DNA of 64,000 nucleotides from Ruminococcus sp. (GCA_016290875.1 JAEEVL010000007.1:1-64000); one strand, 5' to 3'. Shown: positions 17,603 through 26,139, counted from the stretch's first letter. Notes: generated by a model not told the origin, from the letters alone. A program made the numbers and translations.

Positions 17603-18939
17603 TGGCAAAGATAAAGCACACAACTATAACACATCCTCATTATGCCTGTGCAATCGGTGCAGCATATACAGTATCAGCAATTCCCGGAGCAGTTCCGATA
17701 ATCAACTGCGGTCCCGGCTGCGTAGATCAGCAGTATTTTACAATGTCATTCTGCAACGGCTTTCAGGGCTCCATAGGTGCAGGCGGAGGCGATATACCCG
17801 GCACAAATTCCGGAGAGAATGAAATAGTTTTCGGCGGCGCAAAAAAACTGGACGGAGTTATAAAGTCGGCGCTGAAAATAATGAAAGGCGAGCTGTTCGT
17901 AGTTCTGTCCGGCTGTTCTCCGCAGCTTGTAGGAGATGATGTGGCGTCTGTAATAAAACCTTACCGCGAACAGGGTTATCCGATCGTTCATGCGGAGGTC
18001 CCAGGATTCAAGGGAAATAATCTTTGGGGACATGAGGAAGTTGTTCTTGCGATAATAGATCAGTTTGTAGGAGAAGCAAAAGGAGTACACCGACGTAAAA
18101 GACTCATCAATCTATGGATGGGCGCACCCTATTTCAATACCTTCTGGCGCGGCGATATCATTGAGATAAAGCGTATCCTTGAAGCTGCCGGTTTTGAAGT
18201 GAACGTATTCTTCGGCAGCGAAAGCTCCGGTGTTTCAGAGTGGAAAAGTGTCCCGAAGGCAGCGTTCAATCTGGTGCTCTCACCATGGCTTAACCTGAGA
18301 GTCGCAAAGCATCTTGAAGAGAAATACGGTCAGCCGTATCTGCATATTCCCGTTATCCCGGTCGGCGAGGAGGCAACGACTGCTTTTCTGCGTCAGGTAG
18401 TCGAATTTGCAGGGATAGACAATACAAAAGCTGAAAAATTCATCGAAAAGGAAGCCGGAAGATACTATTATTTCTTTGACCATTTCGCAGACTTTTTCGC
18501 AGAATACTGGTTCGGATTCCCATCAAAGTTTACCATTGTAGGTGATGCGGCGTATAATATCGCACTTTCAAGATTCCTCGCAGATCAGATAGGTCTGATA
18601 CCTGTAGGGCAGATAATTTCTGATAACACTCCGGTGAAATACCGTGAAGAAGTTGCGGCTCTTTATGATGAACTTTCCGAAGGCGTTCCGGGGAACGTGG
18701 AATTCGTTGAGGATGGCTATCTCATCGAGCAAAAGATCTCCGATTACGATTTCGGCAGCAGTACACCGCTTATCCTCGGCTCATCATGGGAACAGGACGT
18801 GGCTAAAGAAAAAGGTGCTGTCCTTGTTGAAGTCGGCACGATAGCCACCGAGGAAGTTGTTCTGAACCGTACATATGTGGGATATACGGGGGCATTGCAA
18901 TTCATCGAAAAAATTTATTCAGCAGCGGTAAGCGGCTGA
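17602..18939 (+). CDS. NifK-like subunit of a nitrogenase-like reductase
   Basis: Partner of the NifD-like protein, 445 residues, shorter than true NifK because the long N-terminal extension is missing. P-cluster-type cysteines C16 (ACAIGA), C40 (NCGPGC) and C105 (LSGCSPQLVGDDV) match NifK Cys70, Cys95 and Cys153. C-terminal elements GDAAYNIALSRFLADQIG and ILGSSWEQDVA match the NifK/BchB third domain. Translation is coupled to nifD-like. A terminator shared with lysR follows. Confidence 0.92.
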   Translation: MAKIKHTTITHPHYACAIGAAYTVSAIPGAVPIINCGPGCVDQQYFTMSFCNGFQGSIGAGGGDIPGTNSGENEIVFGGAKKLDGVIKSALKIMKGELFVVLSGCSPQLVGDDVASVIKPYREQGYPIVHAEVPGFKGNNLWGHEEVVLAIIDQFVGEAKGVHRRKRLINLWMGAPYFNTFWRGDIIEIKRILEAAGFEVNVFFGSESSGVSEWKSVPKAAFNLVLSPWLNLRVAKHLEEKYGQPYLHIPVIPVGEEATTAFLRQVVEFAGIDNTKAEKFIEKEAGRYYYFFDHFADFFAEYWFGFPSKFTIVGDAAYNIALSRFLADQIGLIPVGQIISDNTPVKYREEVAALYDELSEGVPGNVEFVEDGYLIEQKISDYDFGSSTPLILGSSWEQDVAKEKGAVLVEVGTIATEEVVLNRTYVGYTGALQFIEKIYSAAVSG

Positions 18940-18954
18940 TACTTATGATAAACA

Positions 18955-18994
18955 AAGCCTGAAAGCGTTTGGTCTGCTTTCAGGCTTTAGTTTT
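18955..18994. terminator. Bidirectional terminator between nifK-like and lysR
   Basis: AAGCCTGAAAGC...GCTTTCAGGCTT with a perfect 12-bp stem, then TAGTTTTATT. It serves the convergent nifK-like and lysR genes. Confidence 0.85.
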
Positions 18995-19913
18995 ATTCTC
19001 TTATTTCAAGCTCTCTTCTCACTTCATCGAGAAATCTCTTTCCCATACTGCTGAGCTCGTTGTTTTTCTTTGTAATATATCCGATATTCATTGAACTCTG
19101 AACACTGTCGTCAGTCCTGAACGGTATCACAAGAAACTGGTCACCGCTGAGTTTTTCCGAGTATATGCTCGAACACAGAGTATAACCGTTAAGACCTTCC
19201 ATAAGATTCATCATGGTGGCACGGTCAGTAGCTTTGACAGTTTTCTGATAGGCGTGTTCAATGAGTATCTCCTCTGCGAAATAAATCTCAGTCTCGTTTT
19301 CCTGTTCAAAGGAAAGACAGGGATACGGATCGAGCTGCTCAAAGGTGAGCTCCTTTTCTTTTGCAAGAGGATGCGAACGGGCAAGGTATACACTTGCCGG
19401 ACAGACAATAAGTGAATGAAATTCAAGCTCATGCTCACGGAGAAGTCTGCTTATAACGCGCTGATTAGCCTCACAGGTATAGATTATTCCTATTTCGCTT
19501 TTCAGCGAGCTTACGTCCTTTATGACATTTGCGGTGGCCGTTTCCCTCAGTGCAAGGTCGAACTGGTTCGAGTCGTAATGCTTTGCCATTTCGATGAAAG
19601 CCTTGACCGCAAAGGAGTAATGCTGCATTGACACAGCAAAGCGCCTGCGGAACTTCATTTCCTCGCCGTATTCTTCCATTACTTCTTCGTATTGCTGATA
19701 GACTCGCTTTATCTTTGAAAGGAACTGTTCTCCCTCAACAGTAGTCGTAACGCCCTTGTGAGTGCGGTGGAATATCTGTATACCCAGTTCGTTTTCAACG
19801 TCACGCACAGCGCCCGTAAGTGTAGGCTGGGCTATGAAGAGCTTTTCGGCTGCCTTGTTCATTGAACGTGATTCTGATATTGTGAGAAGATAGTTTATCT
19901 GTTGTAAAGTCAT
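18993..19913 (-). CDS. LysR-family transcriptional regulator
   Basis: A 306-residue DNA-binding regulator. The N-terminal winged helix MTLQQINYLLTISESRSMNKAAEKLFIAQPTL is canonical; the rest is the LysR effector domain (about residues 90-295). Its position, convergent with nifK-like and behind the same promoter type, makes it the likely controller of the nitrogenase-like operons. In the methylthio-alkane reductase system of Rhodospirillum rubrum a LysR-type protein (SalR) has that job, which fits but does not prove equivalence. The start follows GAGGTG; a leader peptide and a terminator hairpin lie upstream. Confidence 0.92.
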   Translation of the reverse strand: MTLQQINYLLTISESRSMNKAAEKLFIAQPTLTGAVRDVENELGIQIFHRTHKGVTTTVEGEQFLSKIKRVYQQYEEVMEEYGEEMKFRRRFAVSMQHYSFAVKAFIEMAKHYDSNQFDLALRETATANVIKDVSSLKSEIGIIYTCEANQRVISRLLREHELEFHSLIVCPASVYLARSHPLAKEKELTFEQLDPYPCLSFEQENETEIYFAEEILIEHAYQKTVKATDRATMMNLMEGLNGYTLCSSIYSEKLSGDQFLVIPFRTDDSVQSSMNIGYITKKNNELSSMGKRFLDEVRRELEIRE

Positions 19914-19928
19914 ATAACACCTCGTAAA

Positions 19929-19966
19929 AAAACAGCTCCTTCATTTATAGAAGAAGCTGCTTTGTC
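19929..19966 (-). terminator. Terminator hairpin just upstream of lysR
   Basis: Minus strand: CAGCTTCTTC...GAAGGAGCTG followed by TTTTTTT, ending 15 bases before the lysR start. It sits between the 28-residue leader ORF and lysR, the arrangement of an attenuator. Confidence 0.7.
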
Positions 19967-20029
19967 GTTTCATTATAATGTATTGTTTAGGAGGCATACA
20001 CTAAATGTTTTCAGCTGATTTTTTCCTGT

Positions 20030-20116
20030 TCAACATCGTCCTTTGCTGCACATTCGGTCTGTCCCCCTTACGATAGAGCGGAGCATACCGAGCATAGTTG
20101 ATATTATATTGTTCAT
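20030..20116 (-). CDS. 28-residue peptide ending GRC-stop, second copy (lysR leader)
   Basis: Reads MNNIISTMLGMLRSIV, then RGTDRMCSKGRC and stop. GAAAGGAG is well placed before the ATG. Same length and pattern as the peptide at 11052-11138 (RS at 13-14, T-[DE]-RM at 19-22, GRC at the end, identical final four codons). It begins about 30 bases after the -10 and is followed by the terminator hairpin in front of lysR. A second cysteine codon is at residue 23. Confidence 0.65.
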   Translation of the reverse strand: MNNIISTMLGMLRSIVRGTDRMCSKGRC

Positions 20117-20147
20117 TGTGACCGCTCCTTTCGTTTGGTATGGTTAT

Positions 20148-20178
20148 ATTATAACCTGAAAAAAGCGTCTTGTCTAAT
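20148..20178 (-). promoter_or_regulatory. ATTAGACA-N17-TATAAT promoter of the lysR leader unit
   Basis: Minus strand: ATTAGACA (20171-20178), 17 bases, TATAAT (20148-20153). One base different from the ATTGGACA promoters. The stretch AGGTTATAATATA around the -10 is shared with the promoter at 11278-11308. Confidence 0.65.
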
Positions 20179-20217
20179 TCGAAAAATCCATTACAGATAA
20201 TAGGAAAACACTATATG

Positions 20218-20973
20218 CTACGCCCTGCATATGTCTTTTACGACCTCTCCTGCTATGATTAGTCCCACAACTGACGGAACAAATGCTGTACTGCCGGGAA
20301 TATCGCGGCGCTCGGTGCATTTGTGCTGTGCTCCCGGAGGACAGATACAATGTGTGCGGCATGATATGGACATATCCTCTATGGGGCGTGTAGGCTGTTC
20401 CTCTGAGTATACGACCTTCAGTTTTTTCACTTTGCGCTTGCGGCACTCGATACGCATTACCTTTGCAAGCGGACAGACCTTGGTCTTGTAGATATCTGCA
20501 ACGCGAAACGCCGTAGGATCAAGCTTGTTGCCTGCGCCCATACTGCTGATTATAGGTATATGAAGCTCCTGCGCCTTCATAACGAGAGCCAGCTTGGCAG
20601 TAACAGTATCAACAGCGTCTACTATATAATCGTACTCCTCAAACGGAAACTCATTTTCATTCTCGGGCAGGAAAAAGCACTTATGTATACGGATATCCAC
20701 ATCGGGATTTATCTCGCGCATACGTTCAGCCATGACCTCGGCTTTGTATTTGCCGACTGTTTTACGCGTGGCTATTATCTGACGGTTAAGGTTGGTCAGA
20801 CAGACCTTGTCGTCGTCGATAAGGTCAAATTTATATACTCCGCTGCGGACAAGAGCTTCGCAGACATATCCGCCTACGCCGCCGATACCAAAGACAGCAA
20901 CTCTTGCATCTGCGAGCTTGCTCATCCCGTCCTTGCCGATAAGAAGCTGTGTTCTTGAAAACTGATTTAGCAT
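20218..20973 (-). CDS. tcdA: TcdA/ThiF-family E1-like ATP-dependent dehydratase
   Basis: A 251-residue protein of the family that cyclises tRNA t6A to ct6A (TcdA, formerly CsdL), a relative of ThiF/MoeB. N-terminal nucleotide-binding GIGGVGGYVCEALVRSG, then DDDKVCLTNLNRQI and DYIVDAVDTVTAK are all present. C-terminal cysteines CRTHCICPPGAQHKC are typical of short TcdA proteins. The start is taken at MLNQFSRTQLL behind GAGAGG. TcdA often works with a cysteine desulfurase, so its place beside sulfur genes may be meaningful, or coincidental. Confidence 0.85.
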   Translation of the reverse strand: MLNQFSRTQLLIGKDGMSKLADARVAVFGIGGVGGYVCEALVRSGVYKFDLIDDDKVCLTNLNRQIIATRKTVGKYKAEVMAERMREINPDVDIRIHKCFFLPENENEFPFEEYDYIVDAVDTVTAKLALVMKAQELHIPIISSMGAGNKLDPTAFRVADIYKTKVCPLAKVMRIECRKRKVKKLKVVYSEEQPTRPIEDMSISCRTHCICPPGAQHKCTERRDIPGSTAFVPSVVGLIIAGEVVKDICRA

Positions 20974-21073
20974 AATATCCTCTCTCATTCTGTTTATATA
21001 GTTTTTCGATATTTATAATATGATTATATACCGGGCTAAAGGATATGTCAATAACTAATTCACATAAATCATA

Positions 21074-21102
21074 TTGACAAAGTAGATATAAAACTCTATA
21101 AT
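21074..21102 (+). promoter_or_regulatory. Consensus sigma-70 promoter
   Basis: TTGACA (21074-21079), 17 bases, TATAAT (21097-21102), embedded in CTCTATAATAGAG, about 45 bases before the gene at 21146. Confidence 0.85.
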
Positions 21103-21145
21103 AGAGTATAGCATACCAATGTGCATATTTTCAGAGGTGAAGTAA

Positions 21146-22528
21146 ATGAAAAAGGAAGTCAGACAAGCTATCTATGACAAATATATTGCACCGACAAAAA
21201 TAGAACGCCCCGACTATATCGGCGTTGAGATCGAAATGCCCGTTGTAAACCTCAGCGGAGAGCCTGTTGACGAAGCCGTTTCCATTAAGACTGCCGAGAG
21301 CTTCATCAGGCATTTCGGATTTATCGTATCAGGCAGGGACTCAAACGGCAATATCACATCTGCAAAGCATGAGGAAACAGGCGATATACTGTCCTTTGAC
21401 TGCTGTTATTCCAATCTTGAATTATCCTTCGGCAAGGCTGTTGATCTTTTTGAGATAAAGGAAAGATTTGAGGACTACTGCCGCTTTCTCAATGCTGAAT
21501 TTGCAAAGCACGGCTATACTATTACAGGTATGGGCGTTAATCCCAATGCGGATATCAACCACAATCAGCCTATCCAGAATGAGCGCTACCGTATGCTTTA
21601 TCACTATCTGCACTCCTATCCCAGACATATCAACGAAGTGGCAATGCGTTTCCATGAACGCCCCGATTTCGGTACATTCACAAGCGCTTCTCAGGTACAG
21701 CTTGACGTGAGATATGAGGAGCTCACAGACGTTATCAATGTTTTCGGTCTGCTTGAGCCATACAAGGCTCTGTTGTTTGCAAACTCATATCTGCCCGACT
21801 ATCCCGATTTCCTCTGCGTGAGAAATATGCTGTGGGAGCACAGTATGCAGGGCTATAATCCGCATAATGTGGGAATGTTCGGCAAAAAGGTCTCAAGCAT
21901 TGACGAACTTATCGACTATATAGGTACGCAGTCCATTTACTGCACTATGCGTGACGGCAGATACATTGATTTCACACCTTTGACTTTAGATGAGTTCTTC
22001 TCCCGTGACTCTGTTGAGGGAGAATACTTCGACGGCGAAAAGTATCAGAAGATAAGCTTTACACCCGATATTTCCGACCTTGAATACCTGCGCACATTCA
22101 AATTCGAGGATCTGACGTTCAGAGGTACTATCGAATACAGAAGCTCCTGCTGTCAGCCACTCTCGGAGGCTTTGACAGTTGCTGCGTTCCACACCGGTCT
22201 GAAGGAAAAGCTGTATGAGCTTAAAGAGATACTGGCAAAGGACGATGTTATCTATTCTCACGGCTTCAGTGCCTTAGAGCTGCAGAAGCTGCTGTCAAAG
22301 CAGAAGATACCTGAATATATTGATACCGGAGCAGTTGAAAAGCAGCTCTTAATTATACTCGGTCTTGCAGCTGCCGGACTGAAAAAACGCGGCTTCGGAG
22401 AAGAAGTTCTGCTCTCTCCGCTGTATGAAAGAGTTCGCAGACATACAAATCCTGCGAAAGCAATGCTTAACGGTATACAAAGCGGTATCCCACTGAAAAG
22501 CTTCATCGAGCAGTATGCTGCTGTGTGA
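21146..22528 (+). CDS. Glutamate-cysteine ligase-like protein (GCS2 family)
   Basis: A 460-residue soluble protein matching the plant/bacterial GCS2-type glutamate-cysteine ligase fold: DYIGVEIEMPVVNLSG (ATP/Mg site, residues 22-37), LELSFG, MGVNP, SASQVQLDV and RGTIEYRSSCCQP near residue 332. Such enzymes make gamma-glutamylcysteine; related proteins ligate other amino acids, so the substrate is uncertain. No gshB is seen nearby. It has its own consensus promoter, lacking the ATTGGACA form, between tcdA (divergent) and metK. Confidence 0.75.
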   Translation: MKKEVRQAIYDKYIAPTKIERPDYIGVEIEMPVVNLSGEPVDEAVSIKTAESFIRHFGFIVSGRDSNGNITSAKHEETGDILSFDCCYSNLELSFGKAVDLFEIKERFEDYCRFLNAEFAKHGYTITGMGVNPNADINHNQPIQNERYRMLYHYLHSYPRHINEVAMRFHERPDFGTFTSASQVQLDVRYEELTDVINVFGLLEPYKALLFANSYLPDYPDFLCVRNMLWEHSMQGYNPHNVGMFGKKVSSIDELIDYIGTQSIYCTMRDGRYIDFTPLTLDEFFSRDSVEGEYFDGEKYQKISFTPDISDLEYLRTFKFEDLTFRGTIEYRSSCCQPLSEALTVAAFHTGLKEKLYELKEILAKDDVIYSHGFSALELQKLLSKQKIPEYIDTGAVEKQLLIILGLAAAGLKKRGFGEEVLLSPLYERVRRHTNPAKAMLNGIQSGIPLKSFIEQYAAV

Positions 22529-22572
22529 CAGAGGATATCATTTATCCCTATAACTAATTATAAATTTTTGAG

Positions 22573-22603
22573 ATTGGACAATCTCGGTGTGACACGGTAT
22601 AAT
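22573..22603 (+). promoter_or_regulatory. ATTGGACA-N17-TATAAT promoter of the metK leader unit
   Basis: ATTGGACA (22573-22580), 17 bases, TATAAT (22598-22603). The -35 lies in the perfect inverted repeat GAGATTG-GA-CAATCTC. Confidence 0.75.
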
Positions 22604-22635
22604 AAAAGCATCACAAAGAAAGGAGTTGTTTCACG

Positions 22636-22719
22636 ATGAAAAAGATATGTTGTTGCTGTTGTATGACTATAAACAACCGAATAGTTTTTTGTCGGAGAAA
22701 CAGCACTTTTGTTTTATAA
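22636..22719 (+). CDS. 27-residue polycysteine leader peptide upstream of metK
   Basis: Reads MKKICCCCCMTINNR, then IVFCRRNSTFVL and stop. Five consecutive Cys codons (TGT TGT TGC TGT TGT, residues 5-9) plus one at 19. AAAGGAG lies 10 bases before the ATG, and the ORF begins about 33 bases after the -10. A rho-independent terminator follows 33 bases after the stop and metK follows that. This is the textbook layout of an amino-acid attenuator, reading cysteine. Polycysteine leaders are known from mycobacteria; I know of none for metK in this lineage. Confidence 0.8.
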   Translation: MKKICCCCCMTINNRIVFCRRNSTFVL

Positions 22720-22752
22720 GTATGCGCCTGTGCGTCAATAATCAAAAACAAA

Positions 22753-22784
22753 GGGAATGCAGTTTTCTGCGTTCCCTATTTTTA
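22753..22784 (+). terminator. Attenuator-type terminator between leader peptide and metK
   Basis: GGGAATGCAG-TTTT-CTGCGTTCCC (10-bp stem, one G-U) then TATTTTTAT, 20 bases before the metK start. Confidence 0.85.
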
Positions 22785-22803
22785 TGTTTAAGGAGAATTT
22801 ATT

Positions 22804-23991
22804 ATGAGCAAGTACATTTTTACATCAGAATCAGTTACAGAGGGCCATCCAGATAAGGTCGCAGACAGGATATCAGATTCTATCCTCGACGCCTATCTTG
22901 AAAAAGATCCGGCTGCAAGAGTTGCAGCTGAAACTGTACTAAAAAACAACACCGTTATCCTCGCAGGGGAGATAGGTTCTTCTGCTGAAATAGATACAGA
23001 AAAGGTAGTGCGTGACGCTATAAACAGTATCGGTTATAATAACGAAGCACTTGGCTTTGACGGTCACACCGCAGAGATAATCAATCTGCTTGACAGACAG
23101 TCTCCCGATATCGCGCAGGGCGTTGATTCAGCTCTTGAAGTAAGAGAAGAAAACGGTACCGACATCGGTGCCGGAGATCAGGGTATCATATTCGGTTACG
23201 CTGTGAATGAAACTCCCGAACTTCTGCCGCTTCCTATCTCACTTGCACACAGACTTGCATACAGACTTACCGAAGTCCGCAAGAACGGTACGCTGAAATA
23301 TCTCCGCCCTGACGGAAAAACTCAGGTATCCGTCATCTATGAAGACGGCAAGGCAGTCGGTATTGACACTGTTCTTATCTCCACTCAGCATGACGAGGAA
23401 GTTTCACAGGAACAGCTCCGCAGCGACCTTATCGAGTATGTAATCAAGCCTATTATCCCCGAGGAATGGCTCAATGATGAAGTTCGTATCCTTGTTAATC
23501 CAACAGGCAGATTCGTTATCGGCGGACCGGTCGGCGACAGCGGTCTTACCGGCAGAAAGATCATCGTTGATACTTACGGCGGAGCTGCTCATCACGGCGG
23601 CGGAGCATTCAGCGGCAAGGACTCCACAAAGGTTGACAGAAGTGCCGCATACGCTGCAAGATGGGCTGCTAAAAACATCGTTGCCGCAGGTCTTGCAGAA
23701 CGCGCAGAGATTCAGCTTGCATATGCTATCGGTGTAGCTGCTCCTGTCTCTATATACGTAAATACATTCGGAACCGGCGTTATACCCGATGAAGATATAC
23801 AGGCTGCTGTTTCGGAAGTGTTTGATTTCACTCCCAGCGGTATAATCAGAGAGCTTGAACTCAGAAAGCCTGTGTTCGCTCAGACTTCTGCCTACGGTCA
23901 CTTCGGAAGACCTGATGCTAACTTCTCCTGGGAGCGTACAAATAAAGCTGCTGAACTTAAAAAGGTTCTCAAGGCAGCAGTTAAAGCATAA
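22804..23991 (+). CDS. metK: S-adenosylmethionine synthetase
   Basis: Makes SAM from methionine and ATP; 395 residues, usual length. Motifs: [19 protein letters not shown] (16-34), [12 protein letters not shown] and [28 protein letters not shown] precedes the start. Expression probably depends on reading through the upstream terminator, controlled by translation of the polycysteine leader. No SAM riboswitch is seen. SAM is also the cosubstrate of the NifB-like enzyme encoded 10 kb away under the same promoter type. Confidence 0.97.
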   Translation: MSKYIFTSESVTEGHPDKVADRISDSILDAYLEKDPAARVAAETVLKNNTVILAGEIGSSAEIDTEKVVRDAINSIGYNNEALGFDGHTAEIINLLDRQSPDIAQGVDSALEVREENGTDIGAGDQGIIFGYAVNETPELLPLPISLAHRLAYRLTEVRKNGTLKYLRPDGKTQVSVIYEDGKAVGIDTVLISTQHDEEVSQEQLRSDLIEYVIKPIIPEEWLNDEVRILVNPTGRFVIGGPVGDSGLTGRKIIVDTYGGAAHHGGGAFSGKDSTKVDRSAAYAARWAAKNIVAAGLAERAEIQLAYAIGVAAPVSIYVNTFGTGVIPDEDIQAAVSEVFDFTPSGIIRELELRKPVFAQTSAYGHFGRPDANFSWERTNKAAELKKVLKAAVKA

Positions 23992-24124
23992 CTTGAAAGT
24001 CAGCTGCTGAATAATGTTGCAATAAAAACTTCAAAACATCGCTCCCATAATGCCGTTTGATATCAGCTTATAACAGATTTTTGGCATTCCATGATTGCAC
24101 TTTCCCTAACAGGTCAAATTATAC

Positions 24125-24156
24125 AAGGCGGTACTCAATGAGAATACCGCCTTTAT
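24125..24156 (+). terminator. Terminator downstream of metK
   Basis: AAGGCGGTA...TACCGCCTTTATTT hairpin, about 130 bases after metK. Confidence 0.7.
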
Positions 24157-24195
24157 TTCCATTCGATTTGATTTCGTTTTCTCCGATAAGGGAAT

Positions 24196-24372
24196 CTTAC
24201 GTTGCAAGGCGTTCCTTTTTTAAAACAGTCCACCGGACTGTTTTTCAATTCACCCCTTGCGGAGCGCTTGGACGCATTGTGGGACTCTGTCCCACGCCCT
24301 GCAAGGGCTGTCAGCCCTTGACCTGACCAAAGGGATTATAATCCCTTTGGAATCCCATTGTTGGTGTCAGCA
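24196..24372 (+). repeat. Interspersed palindromic repeat, copy 2
   Basis: Ordered hairpins AAACAGTCC/GGACTGTTT (24223-24243), GTGGGAC/GTCCCAC (24279-24295), CAAGGGCTG/CAGCCCTTG (24302-24320) and CCAAAGGGAT/ATCCCTTTGG (24327-24350), then AATCCCATTGTTGGTGTCAG. The frame CACCCCTTGCGGAGCGCTTG is shared with the copy at 47278-47500. The rest of the gap 23992-24415 holds no gene I can see. Confidence 0.75.
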
Positions 24373-24412
24373 AGGTATAATGAGGCTCGTTCCATGCAAA
24401 TCACAATAAAAT

Positions 24413-24444
24413 CAAAAAGGACGCATTCAATGCGTCCTTTGCTG
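24413..24444. terminator. Terminator of the yabP-yabQ-divIC-S1 operon
   Basis: AAAGGACGCATT/AATGCGTCCTTT hairpin, flanked by A and T runs, just after the S1-domain gene on the minus strand. Confidence 0.75.
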
Positions 24445-24450
24445 TTTGTT

Positions 24451-24903
24451 TTACTTTCTGCGTGTTCCGTTCTTGCGGTCTGTGCTGCGCTTGAGATCAC
24501 ACATACGCTCCTCACTCGTCTGCTTGAATCGTGACATCATATCCTCAAATGTCATCTCAGACGGAGGTGTCTGCTTCTTAGGCTCCCATATATTCGGCTT
24601 GGGGGGACGATTCTGTCCGCCTTCGCTGCGCTGTCTGTTTCCGCCCTTCTGCTGCTGCGGCGCAGGCGAATCAACTGCCTTCTTGATGGAAAGACTGACC
24701 TTGCCAGCCTCATTGATGCCTATTACCTTGACCTTTACTTCCTGATCTTCAGTAAGATGGTCGCGGATATTGTTTACGTAGGTGTTTGCGATCTCGGATA
24801 TATGCACCATTCCGGTACCGCCGCCCTCAATGTCAACGAAAGCACCATACTGGGTTATACCCTTTACTTTGCCGTTATAGATCTTTCCGATTTCCAGCTG
24901 CAT
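24451..24903 (-). CDS. S1 RNA-binding domain protein (YabR-like)
   Basis: A 150-residue protein with one S1 domain at residues 1-75 (MQLEIGKIYNGKVKGITQYGAFVDIEGGGTGMVHISEIANTYV...VKVKVIGINEAGKVSLSIKKA), then a basic, Gln/Pro-rich tail. Sits last after yabP, yabQ and divIC, the same order as yabP-yabQ-divIC-yabR in Bacillus. Likely RNA-binding; its exact role is not known. Confidence 0.88.
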   Translation of the reverse strand: MQLEIGKIYNGKVKGITQYGAFVDIEGGGTGMVHISEIANTYVNNIRDHLTEDQEVKVKVIGINEAGKVSLSIKKAVDSPAPQQQKGGNRQRSEGGQNRPPKPNIWEPKKQTPPSEMTFEDMMSRFKQTSEERMCDLKRSTDRKNGTRRK

Positions 24904-24947
24904 ATTTATAGATAACTCCTTCTTAAAGGCACTCTACCTGTGCCCGA

Positions 24948-25253
24948 TTAATCCCTTGAAGTGTCGTAGAATCTGCGTTCGTCAGGGTAAGCATAGCCCC
25001 ACTGCTCGGCAGCGACCTTTTCCATATATTCTGACATATCATCGCTGTCCAGAACGCGCTGAAGTTCGGAATTCTGAGCTTCAAACGAATCTATTTTTGT
25101 CTGTATCTCGCTTAATTCTGCTTCTTTCTCTGAGCAATCCCTGTTCGTCGATACTATTATTACTGCACAGGCGATAGCAGCAGCGACAGCGGCAAGTCTT
25201 ACCAGCAGGCCGTTAAACAGATGCTTACTGATATTTTTTGGTCTTTTTGCCAC
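24948..25253 (-). CDS. Septum-formation initiator (DivIC/FtsL family)
   Basis: A 101-residue single-pass protein: basic N-terminus, membrane segment about residues 16-34, coiled coil (SEKEAELSEIQTKIDSFEAQNSELQRVL) and the YMEKVAAEQWGYAYPDERRFYD C-terminal motif of DivIC. Acts with FtsL/DivIB at the division septum. The start is GTG (GTGGCAAAAAG), overlapping the end of yabQ by 29 bases. Confidence 0.88.
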   Translation of the reverse strand: MAKRPKNISKHLFNGLLVRLAAVAAAIACAVIIVSTNRDCSEKEAELSEIQTKIDSFEAQNSELQRVLDSDDMSEYMEKVAAEQWGYAYPDERRFYDTSRD

Positions 25254-25776
25254 CCTTATCCACTTTCTTTCTTATTTTATTTACTTTTTTATTATACAAC
25301 AAAAGGATAGGCTTTAGCAATAGCATTTTTAGTTTTTTAAATATGTGAACAATATTTTTGGAAGTTCCCACAAATTTGAACGCCGCTTTTTTACGTAAAA
25401 GTGCAAAAAATTGTCTGAAAGGACAGGTTATTACTCGCAAAACGACCTCAATTACCGTTATCAGCTTTGTCATTGTCCGGATGACGATGCTCCCGAGTGT
25501 GAAAATGTACAGCGTGAACCCTGCCGCGTTCCCGATAACATAGTAAAAACGCATCTCCCCTCTTGCCGCAGCTGTTGCAAAAGAGGTCAGAAATACCGCG
25601 TACAGCATCAGAAACAGTATATCCTCCGCCGCTACGAGTACGCCGTTGTGCGGCAGGAGCAGCCGTACAGTCCGGAATATATCGTATATTACGCCGAATA
25701 CCGCCCCGAACAGGCACGAAAGTCCGAACAGCCGCAGTTCCTCGCTGACGCTGAAAAATGTCTCCGGTACATTCAT
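25225..25776 (-). CDS. yabQ: Spore cortex biosynthesis protein YabQ
   Basis: A 183-residue protein with about four membrane segments in the first 110 residues (FGLSCLFGAVFGVIYDIFRTVRLLLPH is the family signature) and a long lysine-rich cytoplasmic tail. In Bacillus it is needed for cortex formation. It overlaps yabP by 4 bases and divIC by 29. Its presence suggests a sporulation heritage. Confidence 0.88.
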   Translation of the reverse strand: MNVPETFFSVSEELRLFGLSCLFGAVFGVIYDIFRTVRLLLPHNGVLVAAEDILFLMLYAVFLTSFATAAARGEMRFYYVIGNAAGFTLYIFTLGSIVIRTMTKLITVIEVVLRVITCPFRQFFALLRKKAAFKFVGTSKNIVHIFKKLKMLLLKPILLLYNKKVNKIRKKVDKGGKKTKKYQ

Positions 25777-26048
25777 CGGAAAAGCCTGCCAAGTGCGGAT
25801 ATAGGTCCGTGCCTGTCCTTGTCACCGTAGATGAGCGACCATATATCGCCTGTGATAGTCATATTCCCCGTCTCAAGGCTCATTGCGTCGATGTGGAGTT
25901 CCCTCCCCTGTATCGTCAGTTCTCCAAGCTCTGTGTAGAGACTTATCTCTCTGTCATCGAAACTGTCTACGTCCGTTACTCCCGATATACTGAGACTTTT
26001 GCGGTTCTCGAGAATGATGTTGTGGTTCTGTTTTGCTTTTTCCTGCAT
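25773..26048 (-). CDS. yabP: Sporulation protein YabP
   Basis: A 91-residue YabP/YqfC-family protein with HNIILENRKSLSISGVTDVDSFDDREISLYTELGELTIQGRELHI as core. The start is MQEKAKQNHN behind GGAGGAATAATT; a longer in-frame version has no ribosome site. In Bacillus YabP is needed for sporulation around cortex assembly. First gene of the operon and the last chromosomal gene before the phage-derived cassette. Confidence 0.88.
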   Translation of the reverse strand: MQEKAKQNHNIILENRKSLSISGVTDVDSFDDREISLYTELGELTIQGRELHIDAMSLETGNMTITGDIWSLIYGDKDRHGPISALGRLFR

Positions 26049-26139
26049 AATTATTCCTCCTGTATAGGTTGTCTGTATATCATATTCAGCCGGCAGACAG
26101 TTTATGTCTCTTTGTCGGATATGCACTTACAGAAAGCTT

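Noticed and set aside
22529..22803. SAM riboswitch upstream of metK
   Set aside because: No SAM-I or SAM-II/III conserved core was found; the region is filled by the promoter, leader ORF and terminator.
24413..24444. Recombination site in the GGACGCATT palindrome
   Set aside because: A plain rho-independent terminator with flanking A and T runs explains it.
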